The translations under genes and the position numbers were made by a program. A DNA stretch of 64,000 nt from Motilibacter aurantiacus (lineage in GTDB: Bacteria; Actinomycetota; Actinomycetes; Motilibacterales; Motilibacteraceae), in assembly GCF_011250645.1 (NCBI RefSeq), contig NZ_JAANNO010000010.1, positions 477 to 64,476 of the forward strand, in the 5' to 3' direction. The notes under the pieces were generated by a model, which was given only the letters and a program-made list of their open reading frames with translations, made no database searches and was not told where the DNA came from. Positions 34,068-42,592 of the stretch are shown here, in pieces. The stretch's first letter is position 1; every line of letters starts with the position of its first letter.

Positions 34068-35519
34068 GTGCCAGCATCGCTGCTCGTCGCCTCCAACCGC
34101 GGGCCGCTGTCCTTCGTCCACGACGAGGACGGTGGACTGACCGGACGCCGGGGCGGAGGCGGCCTGGTCTCGGCCTTCACCGGCATCGGGAGCGACGCGC
34201 ACGCGCTCTGGGTCTGCTGCGCCCTGGGCGACGCCGACCGCCAGGCCGCGACGGCCGCGCCCGGCGGCCGGCTGGACCTCGCCGGCCACGACACGGACGG
34301 GCTGCAGGTGCGGATGCTGGCGGACGCCGACGGGATCGACGCCTTCACCTTCGGCCGGGCCTACAACGCCGTCGCCAACTCCACCTTGTGGTTCCTGCAC
34401 CACCTGCTCTACGCGACCGCGACCACGCCCTGCTTCGACACGGCGTTCACCCGCGAGTGGGAGTCGTTCACGGCGTACAACCGTGCCTTCGCCGCGGCTC
34501 TGGCCGAGGACGCCGCGCCGGGGGCGAAGGTCCTCGTGCAGGACTACCACCTCACGCTGACCCCGCGGCAGCTGCGCGAGCTCCGGCCGGACCTGCGCAT
34601 CGCACACTTCTCGCACACCCCGTGGGCGCCGGTGGACTACTTCCGGCTGCTGCCGGACGCGATCGCCCGGGAGGTGCTGCTCGGCGTGCTCGGTGCCGAC
34701 CACGCCGGGTTCCTCGCGCCGCGCTGGGTGAGCGCGTTCCTCGACTGCTGCGAGCAGGTCCTGGGGGCCACGGTCGACCGTGGCGGGTGCACCGTGACCT
34801 ACGCCGGGCGCACCACGCGGGTCGCGGTGCACGCGCTCGGCATCGACCCGGCGGAGCTGCGGCAGCGCTCCCAGCGCCCGGACGTCGCCACCAAGGAGCA
34901 GGCGTTGCGGGCGCAGATCGGCGCGTGCAAGGTCGTCGCCCGGGTCGACCGGACCGAGCTGTCGAAGAACATCGTCCGCGGCCTGCTGGCCTACCGTGAG
35001 CTGCTTCGTCGGCACCCGGAGTGGCGGCGCCGGGTCGTGCACATCGCGGGGGCGTACCCCTCGCGGCACGACCTGCCCGAGTACCGCGAGTACACGGCCC
35101 ACGTGCTCCGACTCGCGGACGAGATCGAGGAGGAGTTCGGTGAGCCGGGATGGTCGCCGCTGCTCGTCTCGGTCGAGGACGACTTCGCCCGCTCGCTCGC
35201 GACGTACCGCGTGGCGGACGTGCTGCTCGTCAACCCGGTCCGCGACGGGATGAACCTCGTCGCCAAGGAGGGCCCGGCCCTCTCGGACCAGGCCTGCGCG
35301 CTCATCCTCTCGACCGAGGCCGGCGCGGCCCACGAGCTCTCCGAGCACGCGCTCATGGTCAACCCGTACGACGTGTCGGCCACCGCCGACGCCCTCCACC
35401 GGGCGCTGTCCATGACCCCGGACGAGCGCCGCGAGCGGGCGCGCGGACTGGTCGCCGCCGCGTGCGCGCTGCCGCCGCAGCGGTGGTTCGGCGACCAGGT
35501 CGACGCCCTCGACGCCTGA
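34068..35519 (+). CDS. otsA: Trehalose-6-phosphate synthase
   Basis: 483 aa, GT20 family. Visible are LLVASNRGPLSF, GRRGGGGLVSAF, the acceptor/donor loop HFSHTPWAPVDYFRLLP, VARVDRTELSKNI and VNPVRDGMNLVAKE. It joins glucose from a nucleotide sugar to glucose-6-phosphate. GTG 34068 has TAGGCT six bases upstream. It converges on otsB, 21 bases apart, so the two trehalose genes are neighbours but not one operon. Confidence 0.92.
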   Translation: MPASLLVASNRGPLSFVHDEDGGLTGRRGGGGLVSAFTGIGSDAHALWVCCALGDADRQAATAAPGGRLDLAGHDTDGLQVRMLADADGIDAFTFGRAYNAVANSTLWFLHHLLYATATTPCFDTAFTREWESFTAYNRAFAAALAEDAAPGAKVLVQDYHLTLTPRQLRELRPDLRIAHFSHTPWAPVDYFRLLPDAIAREVLLGVLGADHAGFLAPRWVSAFLDCCEQVLGATVDRGGCTVTYAGRTTRVAVHALGIDPAELRQRSQRPDVATKEQALRAQIGACKVVARVDRTELSKNIVRGLLAYRELLRRHPEWRRRVVHIAGAYPSRHDLPEYREYTAHVLRLADEIEEEFGEPGWSPLLVSVEDDFARSLATYRVADVLLVNPVRDGMNLVAKEGPALSDQACALILSTEAGAAHELSEHALMVNPYDVSATADALHRALSMTPDERRERARGLVAAACALPPQRWFGDQVDALDA

Positions 35520-35540
35520 CGCGGGAGCCGGCTGGGGCCA

Positions 35541-36398
35541 TCAGCCCAGGGCGAGCGCCAGCCCCTCGAGCCACTGCACGACCCCCGCCGGCCCGTCCAC
35601 CACGACGTCGGCCCGCCGCGCCAGCTCGACGACCTCGTCGGAGCCGCTGCAGACGAGCAGCCCGGGAACGCCCTCGGCGCGCAGCGCGTCGACCGCGTCG
35701 TAGGCCGCCAGGTCGCCGAGGTCGTCGCCGACGAACACCACCGCGGACGGGCCGGGGGCCGCAGCCTCCGCGGCGAGCGTGCGGAGCGCGCCGCCCTTGT
35801 CCACGCCGGGGGGCCGCAGCTCGAGCACGTGCCGCCCCGGCTCGACGACCAGCGCGTTGGCCCCCGCGAGCGCGCCGAGCGGCTCGCGCAGCCGGTCCAT
35901 CGCCGCGGCCGGGTCGGGCGACCGGCGGGTGTGGACGGCGACCGCGCTGCCCTTGTCCTCGAGGTACGCCCCCACCACTCCCAGCTCGGCGAGGAGGGCG
36001 GGCAGCGCCGCGCGGGCCACGGCCACTCCGGGCGCCGGCTCGGGGGCCGTCAGCTCGTCGGTCTCCGCGTCCCAGCGCTCGCGCCCGTAGTGGCCGAGCA
36101 CGGACATCCGCTCGAGCCCCGCCCGGCCCCGGATGCCGGAGTACTCGACCGCGCGCGCGGCCGGCCGGCCCGTGACGATCGCGAGCCGGCCGAGGCGGGG
36201 CGCGACGAGCGCGAGCCCGCGCACCGCGCCCGGATGGGCACGGGCGTCCTCCGGGTCCGGGACGATGGGCGCGAGCGTCCCGTCGAAGTCGAGCCCGATC
36301 ACCGCACGCTCGGGCGCGGCGAGCAGGGCGGCGAGACCCTCCCGGCCGGCGGTCGTGGTGGGGGCCCCGGTGGGTGCGGGCCAGAGGTCAGCGGTCAT
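35541..36398 (-). CDS. otsB: Trehalose-6-phosphate phosphatase
   Basis: 285 aa HAD-superfamily enzyme. Motif I is GLDFDGTLAPI near residue 35, motif II is the Thr in AIVTGRPA, the Lys is in the PPGVDKGGAL segment and motif IV is VFVGDDLGDLAAYD. It dephosphorylates trehalose-6-phosphate made by the convergent otsA product. ATG 36398 has GGGGAA upstream. Confidence 0.92.
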   Translation of the reverse strand: MTADLWPAPTGAPTTTAGREGLAALLAAPERAVIGLDFDGTLAPIVPDPEDARAHPGAVRGLALVAPRLGRLAIVTGRPAARAVEYSGIRGRAGLERMSVLGHYGRERWDAETDELTAPEPAPGVAVARAALPALLAELGVVGAYLEDKGSAVAVHTRRSPDPAAAMDRLREPLGALAGANALVVEPGRHVLELRPPGVDKGGALRTLAAEAAAPGPSAVVFVGDDLGDLAAYDAVDALRAEGVPGLLVCSGSDEVVELARRADVVVDGPAGVVQWLEGLALALG

Positions 36399-36416
36399 GG
36401 GGCGCTTCCCCTGCGG

Positions 36417-37055
36417 TCAGGAGGCGAGGACGACGGTCAGCTTGGACGAGGAGAGCGTGCTGAAGCGCGGCCGGACCCGGTCGGGGCCGTCGAGGTCCGC
36501 GGCGAGGGCACGAGCCGCGGCCTCGGCGCCGTCGGGGTAGTAGACGGTCGTGGAGGGCACCGTGCCGCGGAAGTTGCCGACGCCGGTGACCGACCAGCCG
36601 GCCGCGCGCAGCCGCGCAGCCGTGCCCGCGGCCAGGCCGTTGCGGCCGGTCTGGTTGAGCACGATGACCTGCAGGTCCTGCGGGTCCGCAGCCGACGGCT
36701 CCGGCGTCGGTGTGGCCGCGGGCGTGGGCGCGGGCGTGGGCGTGGCGGTGCGCGCCGGGGTCGCGCGGGGCGTACGGGGCGCCCGCGGCGGCGCCGTCCC
36801 GGTGCTCGCCTCGCTCGTCGGCTCCGCGTCGGCCGCCTCGTACGTGGAGCCGGCGGACACCGAGTCGTCGGCGCTGCTGGTGTCGACCGCGTCGCGCCCG
36901 AGCAACGCCCAGAGCCCGCCGACGATGGCGACGACGGCGAGGACGGCCACGAGCGAGCCGAGCGCGGCGCGCGCGGCCGCGCCGCCACCGCGGTGCGCGC
37001 CGTGGCGCGGGCGGGCCAGGGCGTCGGGCTGCTCTCGCGAGGAGGACCTGCTCAT
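36417..37055 (-). CDS. Membrane-anchored LytR_C domain protein
   Basis: 212 aa. A basic cytoplasmic N-terminus precedes a membrane helix (about 33-53, LGSLVAVLAVVAIVGGLWALL). A Thr/Pro/Ala-rich linker spans about 80-122, and a C-terminal LytR_C domain (LQVIVLNQTGRNGLAAGTAARL, then STTVYYPDGAE) completes it. The domain occurs at the end of LCP cell-wall ligases; stand-alone anchored forms are common in actinobacteria and presumably act at the wall. It starts 18 bases upstream of otsB on the same strand order. Confidence 0.82.
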   Translation of the reverse strand: MSRSSSREQPDALARPRHGAHRGGGAAARAALGSLVAVLAVVAIVGGLWALLGRDAVDTSSADDSVSAGSTYEAADAEPTSEASTGTAPPRAPRTPRATPARTATPTPAPTPAATPTPEPSAADPQDLQVIVLNQTGRNGLAAGTAARLRAAGWSVTGVGNFRGTVPSTTVYYPDGAEAAARALAADLDGPDRVRPRFSTLSSSKLTVVLAS

Positions 37056-37094
37056 GTCGGGTACGAGGCTATGCCGGAGCTGGCCGGCCGGCCG

Positions 37095-37397
37095 CTACGC
37101 CTCGAAGCCGAGCCGGCGCGCCGAGCGCTGCCGCTGCCGGGCCGAGCGCAGCCGGCGCAGGCGCTTGACGAGCATGGGGTCGTGCACGAGCGCCTCGGGG
37201 CGGTCGAGCAGCGCGTTGAGCAGCTGGTAGTAGCGGGTGGCCGACATGTCGAACAGCTCGCGGATCGCCTGCTCCTTGGCCCCCGCGTACTTCCACCACT
37301 GCCGCTCGAAGGCGAGGATCTCGCACTCGCGCTCGGTGAGCCCCTCGGCCCCGACGGACGTGGCGGCGGACCGACTCGTTGCCCTCGCGGCGTCCAT
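37095..37397 (-). CDS. DUF3263 protein
   Basis: 100 aa. Contains LTERECEILAFERQWWKYAGAKEQAIRELF and MSATRYYQLLNALLDRPEALVHDPMLVKRLRRLR, the DUF3263 signature, with a helix-turn-helix-like middle. DNA binding is plausible but unproven. ATG 37397 was chosen over an upstream GTG because GAGGGAG is five bases before it. Located 39 bases upstream of the LytR_C gene, the same neighbour order as in many actinobacteria. Confidence 0.88.
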   Translation of the reverse strand: MDAARATSRSAATSVGAEGLTERECEILAFERQWWKYAGAKEQAIRELFDMSATRYYQLLNALLDRPEALVHDPMLVKRLRRLRSARQRQRSARRLGFEA

Positions 37398-37523
37398 GCG
37401 CACTCCCTCGGATACGGCGTCGTCTCCGGGCAGTCTAGCCAGCGAATGACAACGGTGTGGTTCAGCGCCGCGCGCCCCTTTCGGGGGACCCGAGGTCCCG
37501 CCGCCGCCCGCCGAGCGCTCCGC

Positions 37524-38174
37524 TCAGGGCGCGCCCAGCCAGGCCAGCACCGCAAGCACCCGGCGCGAGTCCGCCGCGTCCGGCTGCAGGCCGAGCTTCG
37601 TGAACAAGCTGGTCACGTGCTTCTCGACCGCGCCCTCGGAGACGACGAGCCGGTCGGCGATCGCGACGTTGGACCGCCCCTCGGCCATCAACGCGAGCAC
37701 GTCGCGCTCGCGCGGGGTCAGGGCGGCCAGCCGGTCGACCGAGCGCCGGCGGACCAGCACCTGGGCGACGACCTCGGGGTCGAGCACGGCCTCGCCCGCC
37801 GCGACCCGGCGCAGCGCGTCGAGGAAGTCCCCCACGTCCGCGACCCGGTCCTTGAGCAGGTAGCCGACGCCGCGCCCGTCCCCCGACGCCAACAGCTCGG
37901 CGGCGTACGTGTCCTCGACGTACTGGGAGAGCACGAGCACCGGCTGCCCCGCGACCCGCTCACGGGCCGCGACGGCGGCACGCAGCCCTTCGTCGGTGTG
38001 GGTCGGGGGCATGCGCACGTCGACCACCGCCACGTCCGGGCGGTGCTCCTCGACGGCGGGGACGAGGGAGTCGCCGTCCCCCACCGCCGCCACGACCCGG
38101 TGCCCTCCGTCCTCGAGCAGCCGGGTGAGCCCCTCGCGCAGGAGCACGCTGTCCTCGGCGATCACGATGCGCAC
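37524..38174 (-). CDS. NarL/FixJ-family response regulator (orphan)
   Basis: 216 aa. Receiver at 1-120 (VIAEDSVLLREGL, phosphoacceptor Asp in VAVVDVRMPPTHTDEGL, Lys in GYLLKDRV) and a LuxR HTH at about 150-210 (LTPRERDVLALMAEGRSNVAIADRLVVSEGAVEKH). The HTDEGL insert is typical of actinobacterial DevR-like subgroups. No histidine kinase lies beside it. GTG 38174 has TAGGCT eight bases upstream. Confidence 0.9.
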   Translation of the reverse strand: MRIVIAEDSVLLREGLTRLLEDGGHRVVAAVGDGDSLVPAVEEHRPDVAVVDVRMPPTHTDEGLRAAVAARERVAGQPVLVLSQYVEDTYAAELLASGDGRGVGYLLKDRVADVGDFLDALRRVAAGEAVLDPEVVAQVLVRRRSVDRLAALTPRERDVLALMAEGRSNVAIADRLVVSEGAVEKHVTSLFTKLGLQPDAADSRRVLAVLAWLGAP

Positions 38175-38249
38175 GGCCCCGGAGCCTAGGGCCACGGCCT
38201 TCTGCGTACGCGCCGGCGCTCCCGGACGTGCACGCTCGCTCGAGGGGGG

Positions 38250-39047
38250 TCAGCCCGCGGAGTACGCGACGAACGACACGGCGATGTAGTGGACGACGAA
38301 GGCCACGAGCGTGAAGGCGTGGAAGACCTCGTGGAACCCGAACCAGCGCGGCGAGGGGTCGGGGCGCTTCGCCGCGTAGACCAGGCCACCGACGGTGTAG
38401 AAGAGGCCGCCCACGATGAGCAGGACGAGCACCGCGACGCCGCCGTGGCGGAGGATCTCCGGCAGGTAGAACACCGCCACCCAGCCGAGCGCGAGGTAGA
38501 CCGGGGTGTAGAGCCAGCGCGGCGCGTCGGACCAGAAGACACGGAACACGACGCCGGCCAGCGCGCCCAGCCAGACGATCCAGAGCAGCGTCCTGCCCCC
38601 GCCACCGTCGAGCAGCAGCGCCGCGAAGGGCGTGTACGTGCCGGCGATGATCAGGAAGATGTTGGAGTGGTCGAGCCGCTTGAGCACCGCGTGGGCACGC
38701 GGCCCCCAGCTCCCGCGGTGGTACGTCGCGCTGACGCCGAACAGCAGGATGGCCGTCAGCGCGAAGACCGAGGTCGCGAGCCGGGCCTCCAGGGTCGGGG
38801 AGAAGGCGACGAGGACGAAGCCGGCGACGATCGAGGCCGGGAACGTCCCCAGGTGGAGCCAGCCACGCAGCTTCGGCTTGACGCTGTCGACCGTCTCCCG
38901 GACGTTGTCGCGGACCGTGTCGACGGTCTCCCGCACGTTGTCCCGGACGGAGTCGACGGTCTCGCGGACGTTCTCGCGCACGTCGGCCGCCCGGCTCGGG
39001 GGGCGCTCGACCGCGCGGGCCTCGACCTGCTTCTGACGCCTGCGCAC
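38250..39047 (-). CDS. Hemolysin III / PAQR-family membrane protein
   Basis: 265 aa. Seven membrane helices are expected after residue 60, with the family residues Ser and His in GVSATYHRGSW, Asp-His in LDHSNIFLIIAGTYTPF and two His in HEVFHAFTLVAFVVHY, which form a metal site in PAQR proteins. The function in bacteria is unclear despite the name. Unusually, residues 25-57 are three 11-residue amphipathic repeats before the first helix. GTG 39047 follows TACAGT by six bases. Confidence 0.88.
   Translation of the reverse strand: MRRRQKQVEARAVERPPSRAADVRENVRETVDSVRDNVRETVDTVRDNVRETVDSVKPKLRGWLHLGTFPASIVAGFVLVAFSPTLEARLATSVFALTAILLFGVSATYHRGSWGPRAHAVLKRLDHSNIFLIIAGTYTPFAALLLDGGGGRTLLWIVWLGALAGVVFRVFWSDAPRWLYTPVYLALGWVAVFYLPEILRHGGVAVLVLLIVGGLFYTVGGLVYAAKRPDPSPRWFGFHEVFHAFTLVAFVVHYIAVSFVAYSAG
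38877..38975. repeat. Three 33-bp tandem repeats at the hemolysin-III gene start
   Basis: The units code for ENVRETVDSVR, DNVRETVDTVR and DNVRETVDSVK. Eleven-residue periodicity with Val at fixed spacing makes an amphipathic helix of the kind that lies on membranes. Confidence 0.8.
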
Positions 39048-39219
39048 CCCCTCACTGTAGGAGCAGGAGCCAAGCGAGGGCGAGAGCGGCGGACGCGCCC
39101 GGCCGCGTGGGCGGGCCGGGTGCCGATGGCGCCGATGACCGGCCGATCGACGCGTGAGCCTCCACCAGGCGGGCACCAGGGCGGGGACGCAGGCACGCAC
39201 GGACGGCGAGGAGTGTGAC

Positions 39220-39414
39220 GTGGCGCAGTACGCGTACGACGACGACATCAAGGCAGCCCTGAACGACGTCGACTTCCCCGCGGGCAAGGACGACATCGTG
39301 CGCCACGCCGAGCAGGCGGGGGCCACGCAGGAGGTGCTCGCCTCGCTGCGCACGCTGCCGCTCGCCGACTACCGCAGCCTCGACGAGGTGCTCCGGTCCA
39401 CCCCGGACCGCTGA
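39220..39414 (+). CDS. DUF2795 protein
   Basis: 64 aa. The sequence DIKAALNDVDFPAGKDDIVRHAEQAGATQEVLASLRTLPLADYRSLDEV is a full DUF2795 domain. The family is small, acidic and of unknown role. GTG 39220 has GAGGAG upstream. It is divergent from the hemolysin-III gene. Confidence 0.85.
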   Translation: MAQYAYDDDIKAALNDVDFPAGKDDIVRHAEQAGATQEVLASLRTLPLADYRSLDEVLRSTPDR

Positions 39415-39461
39415 GCGATGCGCGTGTTCGGGCCGGGCACGGCGCGGGTAGACGCGGCCTC

Positions 39462-39722
39462 ATGACCGAGACACCGTTCTCCCCTGACGAGGCGCCCGAC
39501 ACCGTCGGCCCCGGGGCCGGGTCGGCGCCCGACAACCCCGAGCAGGGGTCGGGCACCGCCCCGGCCGCCCCCGACACCGGCGGCGGCGCGGAGGTCTCCG
39601 CAGCGGGCGCACCGGTCGGGTTCACCGCCACCGTCGGCGACGCCGCCCCCGGCACCACGAGCGACCCGGAGGAGGCCCGCGACCTCGCCGCCGGCCCGGG
39701 CGCCGGCCCGCCGGACGACTAG
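39462..39722 (+). CDS. Small acidic disordered protein
   Basis: 86 aa, made mostly of Pro, Gly, Ala, Asp and Glu, with no folded segment or family. The ATG at 39462 is preceded by TAGACG seven bases upstream, and the gene ends 12 bases before a strong terminator, which supports it being real. It may be co-transcribed with the DUF2795 gene. Confidence 0.5.
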   Translation: MTETPFSPDEAPDTVGPGAGSAPDNPEQGSGTAPAAPDTGGGAEVSAAGAPVGFTATVGDAAPGTTSDPEEARDLAAGPGAGPPDD

Positions 39723-39733
39723 GGCCGCTACCT

Positions 39734-39769
39734 CAGCGGGCCCGCGGTCGACCGACCGCGGGCCCGCTG
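39734..39769. terminator. Strong hairpin terminator
   Basis: CAGCGGGCCCGCGGTC and its perfect complement (16 bp) with loop GACC, 12 bases after the small acidic protein gene. It separates this gene pair from the recQ-like gene. Confidence 0.75.
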
Positions 39770-39836
39770 CGCTCTGCGAGGCCGGCCCTGGGGACGGCGC
39801 GGCCGCGCCGTCGGTGCCCTGGGGCAGGCTGGCCCC

Positions 39837-41930
39837 GTGCCGAACACCGCAGCTCTCGCCCCCGAGTCGCTCGACGCCGCCGCTCGCGAGGTGGTCGGGC
39901 GGCTCGCCGGGCCGGCCGCGACGCCGCGCCCCGACCAGGTCGCTGCGGCGTCCGCCCTCGTGGTCGACCGGCGTCGGGCCCTGGTGGTGCAGGCGACCGG
40001 CTGGGGCAAGTCCGCGGTCTACCTCATGGCGACGGTCGCCGAGCGGCAGGCGGGCGGGGGCCTCACGCTCGTCGTCTGCCCGCTGCTGTCGTTGATGCGC
40101 GACCAGGAGGCGGCCGCGCGGCGGGCGGGTGTCCGCGCTGCCGCGCTGCACTCGGGCAACGTGGACGACTGGCCGGCGATCGAGGCGGCGCTCGCACGCG
40201 ACGAGGTCGACCTGCTGCTCGTCTCGCCGGAGCGGCTCGCCAACCCCCGTTTCGCCGAGTCGGTCCTGCCCGGGCTGCTGGCCCGCGTCGGGCTCGTCGT
40301 GGTCGACGAGGCGCACTGCCTGTCCAGCTGGGGGCACGACTTCCGGCCGGACTACCTGCGCCTGAGCCGTGAGCTGCTCGACCGGGTCCCCGCGGTGCCG
40401 GTGCTGGCCACCACCGCGACCGCCAACTCGCGGGTGGTCGACGACGTGGCCGCGCAGCTCGGCGCCGGCACGGTGACCTTCCGCGGCCCGCTGGCGAGGG
40501 CGTCGCTGCGGCTGGCCGTCGTCCCCGGGCTCGGGGCGCTGGAGCGCTACGCCTGGGCCGCCGCGGCGCTCGCCGCGCTGCCCGGCTCGGGCATCGTCTA
40601 CGCGCTCACGGTGGCCGAGACCGAGCGACTGGCCGGGTTCCTGCGGGCGCAGGGCTTCGAGGTGGCGGCGTACTCCTCGAAGCTCGACCCCGACGAGCGC
40701 CAGCAGGTGGAGCAGGCGCTGCGCGACAACGCCCTCAAGGCGGTGATCGCGACGTCCGCGCTCGGGATGGGCTTCGACAAGCCTGACCTGGCGTTCGTGC
40801 TTCACGTCGGGTCCCCCGCCAGCCCCGTCGACTACTACCAGCAGGTCGGGCGGGCGGGCCGGGGCATCGACGACGCCGTCGCCGTGCTGCTGCCGGCGGC
40901 CGAGTCCGACCCGCGCATCTGGGAGCACTTCGCGACCGCGACGATCCCGGACCCGCAGGTCGCCGACCGGGTGCTGGCCGAGCTCGCCGCGACGCAGGAC
41001 GCGCTCACCGTCCCCGCGCTGGAGGCCTCGACCGGCGTGCGCCGGGGCCGGCTGGAGGCGCTGCTCAAGCTGCTCGCGGTGGACGGCGCGGTGGCGCGCG
41101 TCGGCTCCGGCTGGCGGGCCACGGGGGCGGGATGGTCCTTCGACGCCGAGCGCTTCGCCCGGCTGCGCGCCGCCCGTGCGGCCGAGGCCGAGCTCATGAG
41201 CCGCTACGCCGCGGGCGCGGGCTGCCTGATGGCGTTCCTGCAGGAGGCGCTGGACGACCCGGGACCGGAGCCCTGCGGGCGGTGCTCGGTGTGCACGGGG
41301 ACGCTGCCGCCGCCGGGTGCCGACGCCCCCGCCGAGCTGGTGGACGCGGCCCGCCGCCACCTGCGCGGGCGCGACGTCGTCCTCGAGCCGCGCAAGATGT
41401 GGCCCTCGCTGCCGGGGCGACGAGGCCGCATCCCGCGGGGGTCGCAGGCCGAGCCCGGCCGAGCCCTGGCGTACGCCGACGACCCGGCGTGGGCGGACGC
41501 CCTCGCCGCCCTCGGCGCCGGCGACGGCCCGGTGCCCGCCGAGCTCGCGGACGCGGCGGTGAGCGTGCTGTCGCGCTGGCGGCGCGAGTGGGGCGAGCGC
41601 CCCGTCGCGGTCGTGCCGGTGCCGTCGCGGTCGAGGCCGCAGCTGGTCGCCTCGCTGGCCGCGCACATCGGGGCGGTCGGGCGGCTGCCGGTCCTCGACC
41701 TGCTCGAGGCGCAGGGGCAGCCGGCTCCGCGTGACGTCGCGTCGGGCGCGCGCGCCGCCGGGGTGCTTGCCGGGCTGCGGCTGCGCCCGGGCGCGGAGCC
41801 GCCGGGCGCGCCCGTCCTGCTCGTGGACGACGTGTGGCAGTCCGGGTGGACCGCCACGGTCGCCGCGGCACTGCTGCGGGAGGCGGGCGGCGGCCCCGTC
41901 CTGCCCTTGGTGCTTCACCAGCGCCCGTGA
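39837..41930 (+). CDS. RecQ-family DNA helicase fused to a phosphoribosyltransferase-like domain
   Basis: 697 aa. Helicase motifs: I as ATGWGKSAVYL, Ia CPLLSLMRDQ, II DEAHCLSSWGHDFRPDY, III ATTATA, V/VI TSALGMGFDKPD and QQVGRAGRG. A Cys cluster (CGRCSVCTG near residue 485) resembles the RecQ zinc region. Residues about 590-697 are a type I phosphoribosyltransferase-like domain (VVPVPSRSRPQLVASLAAHIG... VLLVDDVWQSGWTATVAAALL), with DDVWQSGWT matching the PRPP loop. There is no HRDC domain. GTG 39837 has CAGGCT six bases upstream. Confidence 0.9.
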   Translation: MPNTAALAPESLDAAAREVVGRLAGPAATPRPDQVAAASALVVDRRRALVVQATGWGKSAVYLMATVAERQAGGGLTLVVCPLLSLMRDQEAAARRAGVRAAALHSGNVDDWPAIEAALARDEVDLLLVSPERLANPRFAESVLPGLLARVGLVVVDEAHCLSSWGHDFRPDYLRLSRELLDRVPAVPVLATTATANSRVVDDVAAQLGAGTVTFRGPLARASLRLAVVPGLGALERYAWAAAALAALPGSGIVYALTVAETERLAGFLRAQGFEVAAYSSKLDPDERQQVEQALRDNALKAVIATSALGMGFDKPDLAFVLHVGSPASPVDYYQQVGRAGRGIDDAVAVLLPAAESDPRIWEHFATATIPDPQVADRVLAELAATQDALTVPALEASTGVRRGRLEALLKLLAVDGAVARVGSGWRATGAGWSFDAERFARLRAARAAEAELMSRYAAGAGCLMAFLQEALDDPGPEPCGRCSVCTGTLPPPGADAPAELVDAARRHLRGRDVVLEPRKMWPSLPGRRGRIPRGSQAEPGRALAYADDPAWADALAALGAGDGPVPAELADAAVSVLSRWRREWGERPVAVVPVPSRSRPQLVASLAAHIGAVGRLPVLDLLEAQGQPAPRDVASGARAAGVLAGLRLRPGAEPPGAPVLLVDDVWQSGWTATVAAALLREAGGGPVLPLVLHQRP

Positions 41931-41976
41931 CCGCGGGGAGCCTGCGGGCGCTGGGAGTCGAGGATGCGGGCGGTGC

Positions 41977-42010
41977 GGCCGGAGCGCGCTCGCAGGTGCG
42001 CGCTCCGGCC
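41977..42010 (+). terminator. Terminator after the RecQ-like gene
   Basis: GGCCGGAGCGCGC pairs perfectly with GCGCGCTCCGGCC across an eight-base loop, 46 bases downstream of the stop codon. Confidence 0.65.
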
Positions 42011-42592
42011 CACCGCTTCCGGAGGCGTCCGGCTTCTGGGGGAGGGCCGGCCGCCGATGGCGCCGCGGCGGTCGGACGGGGGTCAGCCGCTGCTGCGCCC
42101 CCACCGGGCGGGGTGCCCGCTTCTGACGGGCCCCCGCGGCCCTCGCGCCGACCTGCTGGGGGACGGGGCGGGCGAGCCGGCGGAGTAGACAGGCACGAGG
42201 ATCTCCTGGGATTGCGGGGTGTTCAGGTCGGCACCCGCTCCGGGCGCCGGTCAGAACTCTGCTCCGGCGGGGGCACGGGATCGACCGTGCTTCCCGGCAG
42301 GTCGCAGGTGGGGTCACCACCCCTGTCGGGTGCGGGTGCCTCCCGCCCCGCCGCTCATCCGTGTGCGGGAACCTCGGGGGCTGCGCTGCCGAGGCGGGGA
42401 ACGGGACGGAAGGGCTGGGCGGGGCGGGGAGCGGGCTTGCGGGTCGCGCGGCCTGCGGAGTAGCTGGGCATGGCTACACAGTGCAGGACCCGGCTTGTCG
42501 TCCCCTTGCAACGGGCTTGCGCCCGGCTACCGCGCTCGGCAGCGTCACTTGCGGGCCGCTGCAACACCGCCCACCCACCGCGCGGGCGCCGC
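42011..42592. other. Non-coding stretch between two genes
   Basis: No frame here has a recognisable product, and codon bias is lost in all six frames. The one candidate is a 37-codon minus-strand frame (GTG 42196, stop ending at 42083) with AGGAG before it, coding for a Ser/Arg/Pro-rich peptide; I rate it low. The rest appears to be an intergenic spacer longer than usual for the window, possibly a decayed gene. Confidence 0.4.

Noticed and set aside
42083-42196. A 37-residue minus-strand ORF with AGGAG upstream
   Set aside because: Its Ser/Arg/Pro-rich composition matches random GC-rich sequence, no promoter or neighbour supports it, and it is not similar to the small peptides at the left edge.
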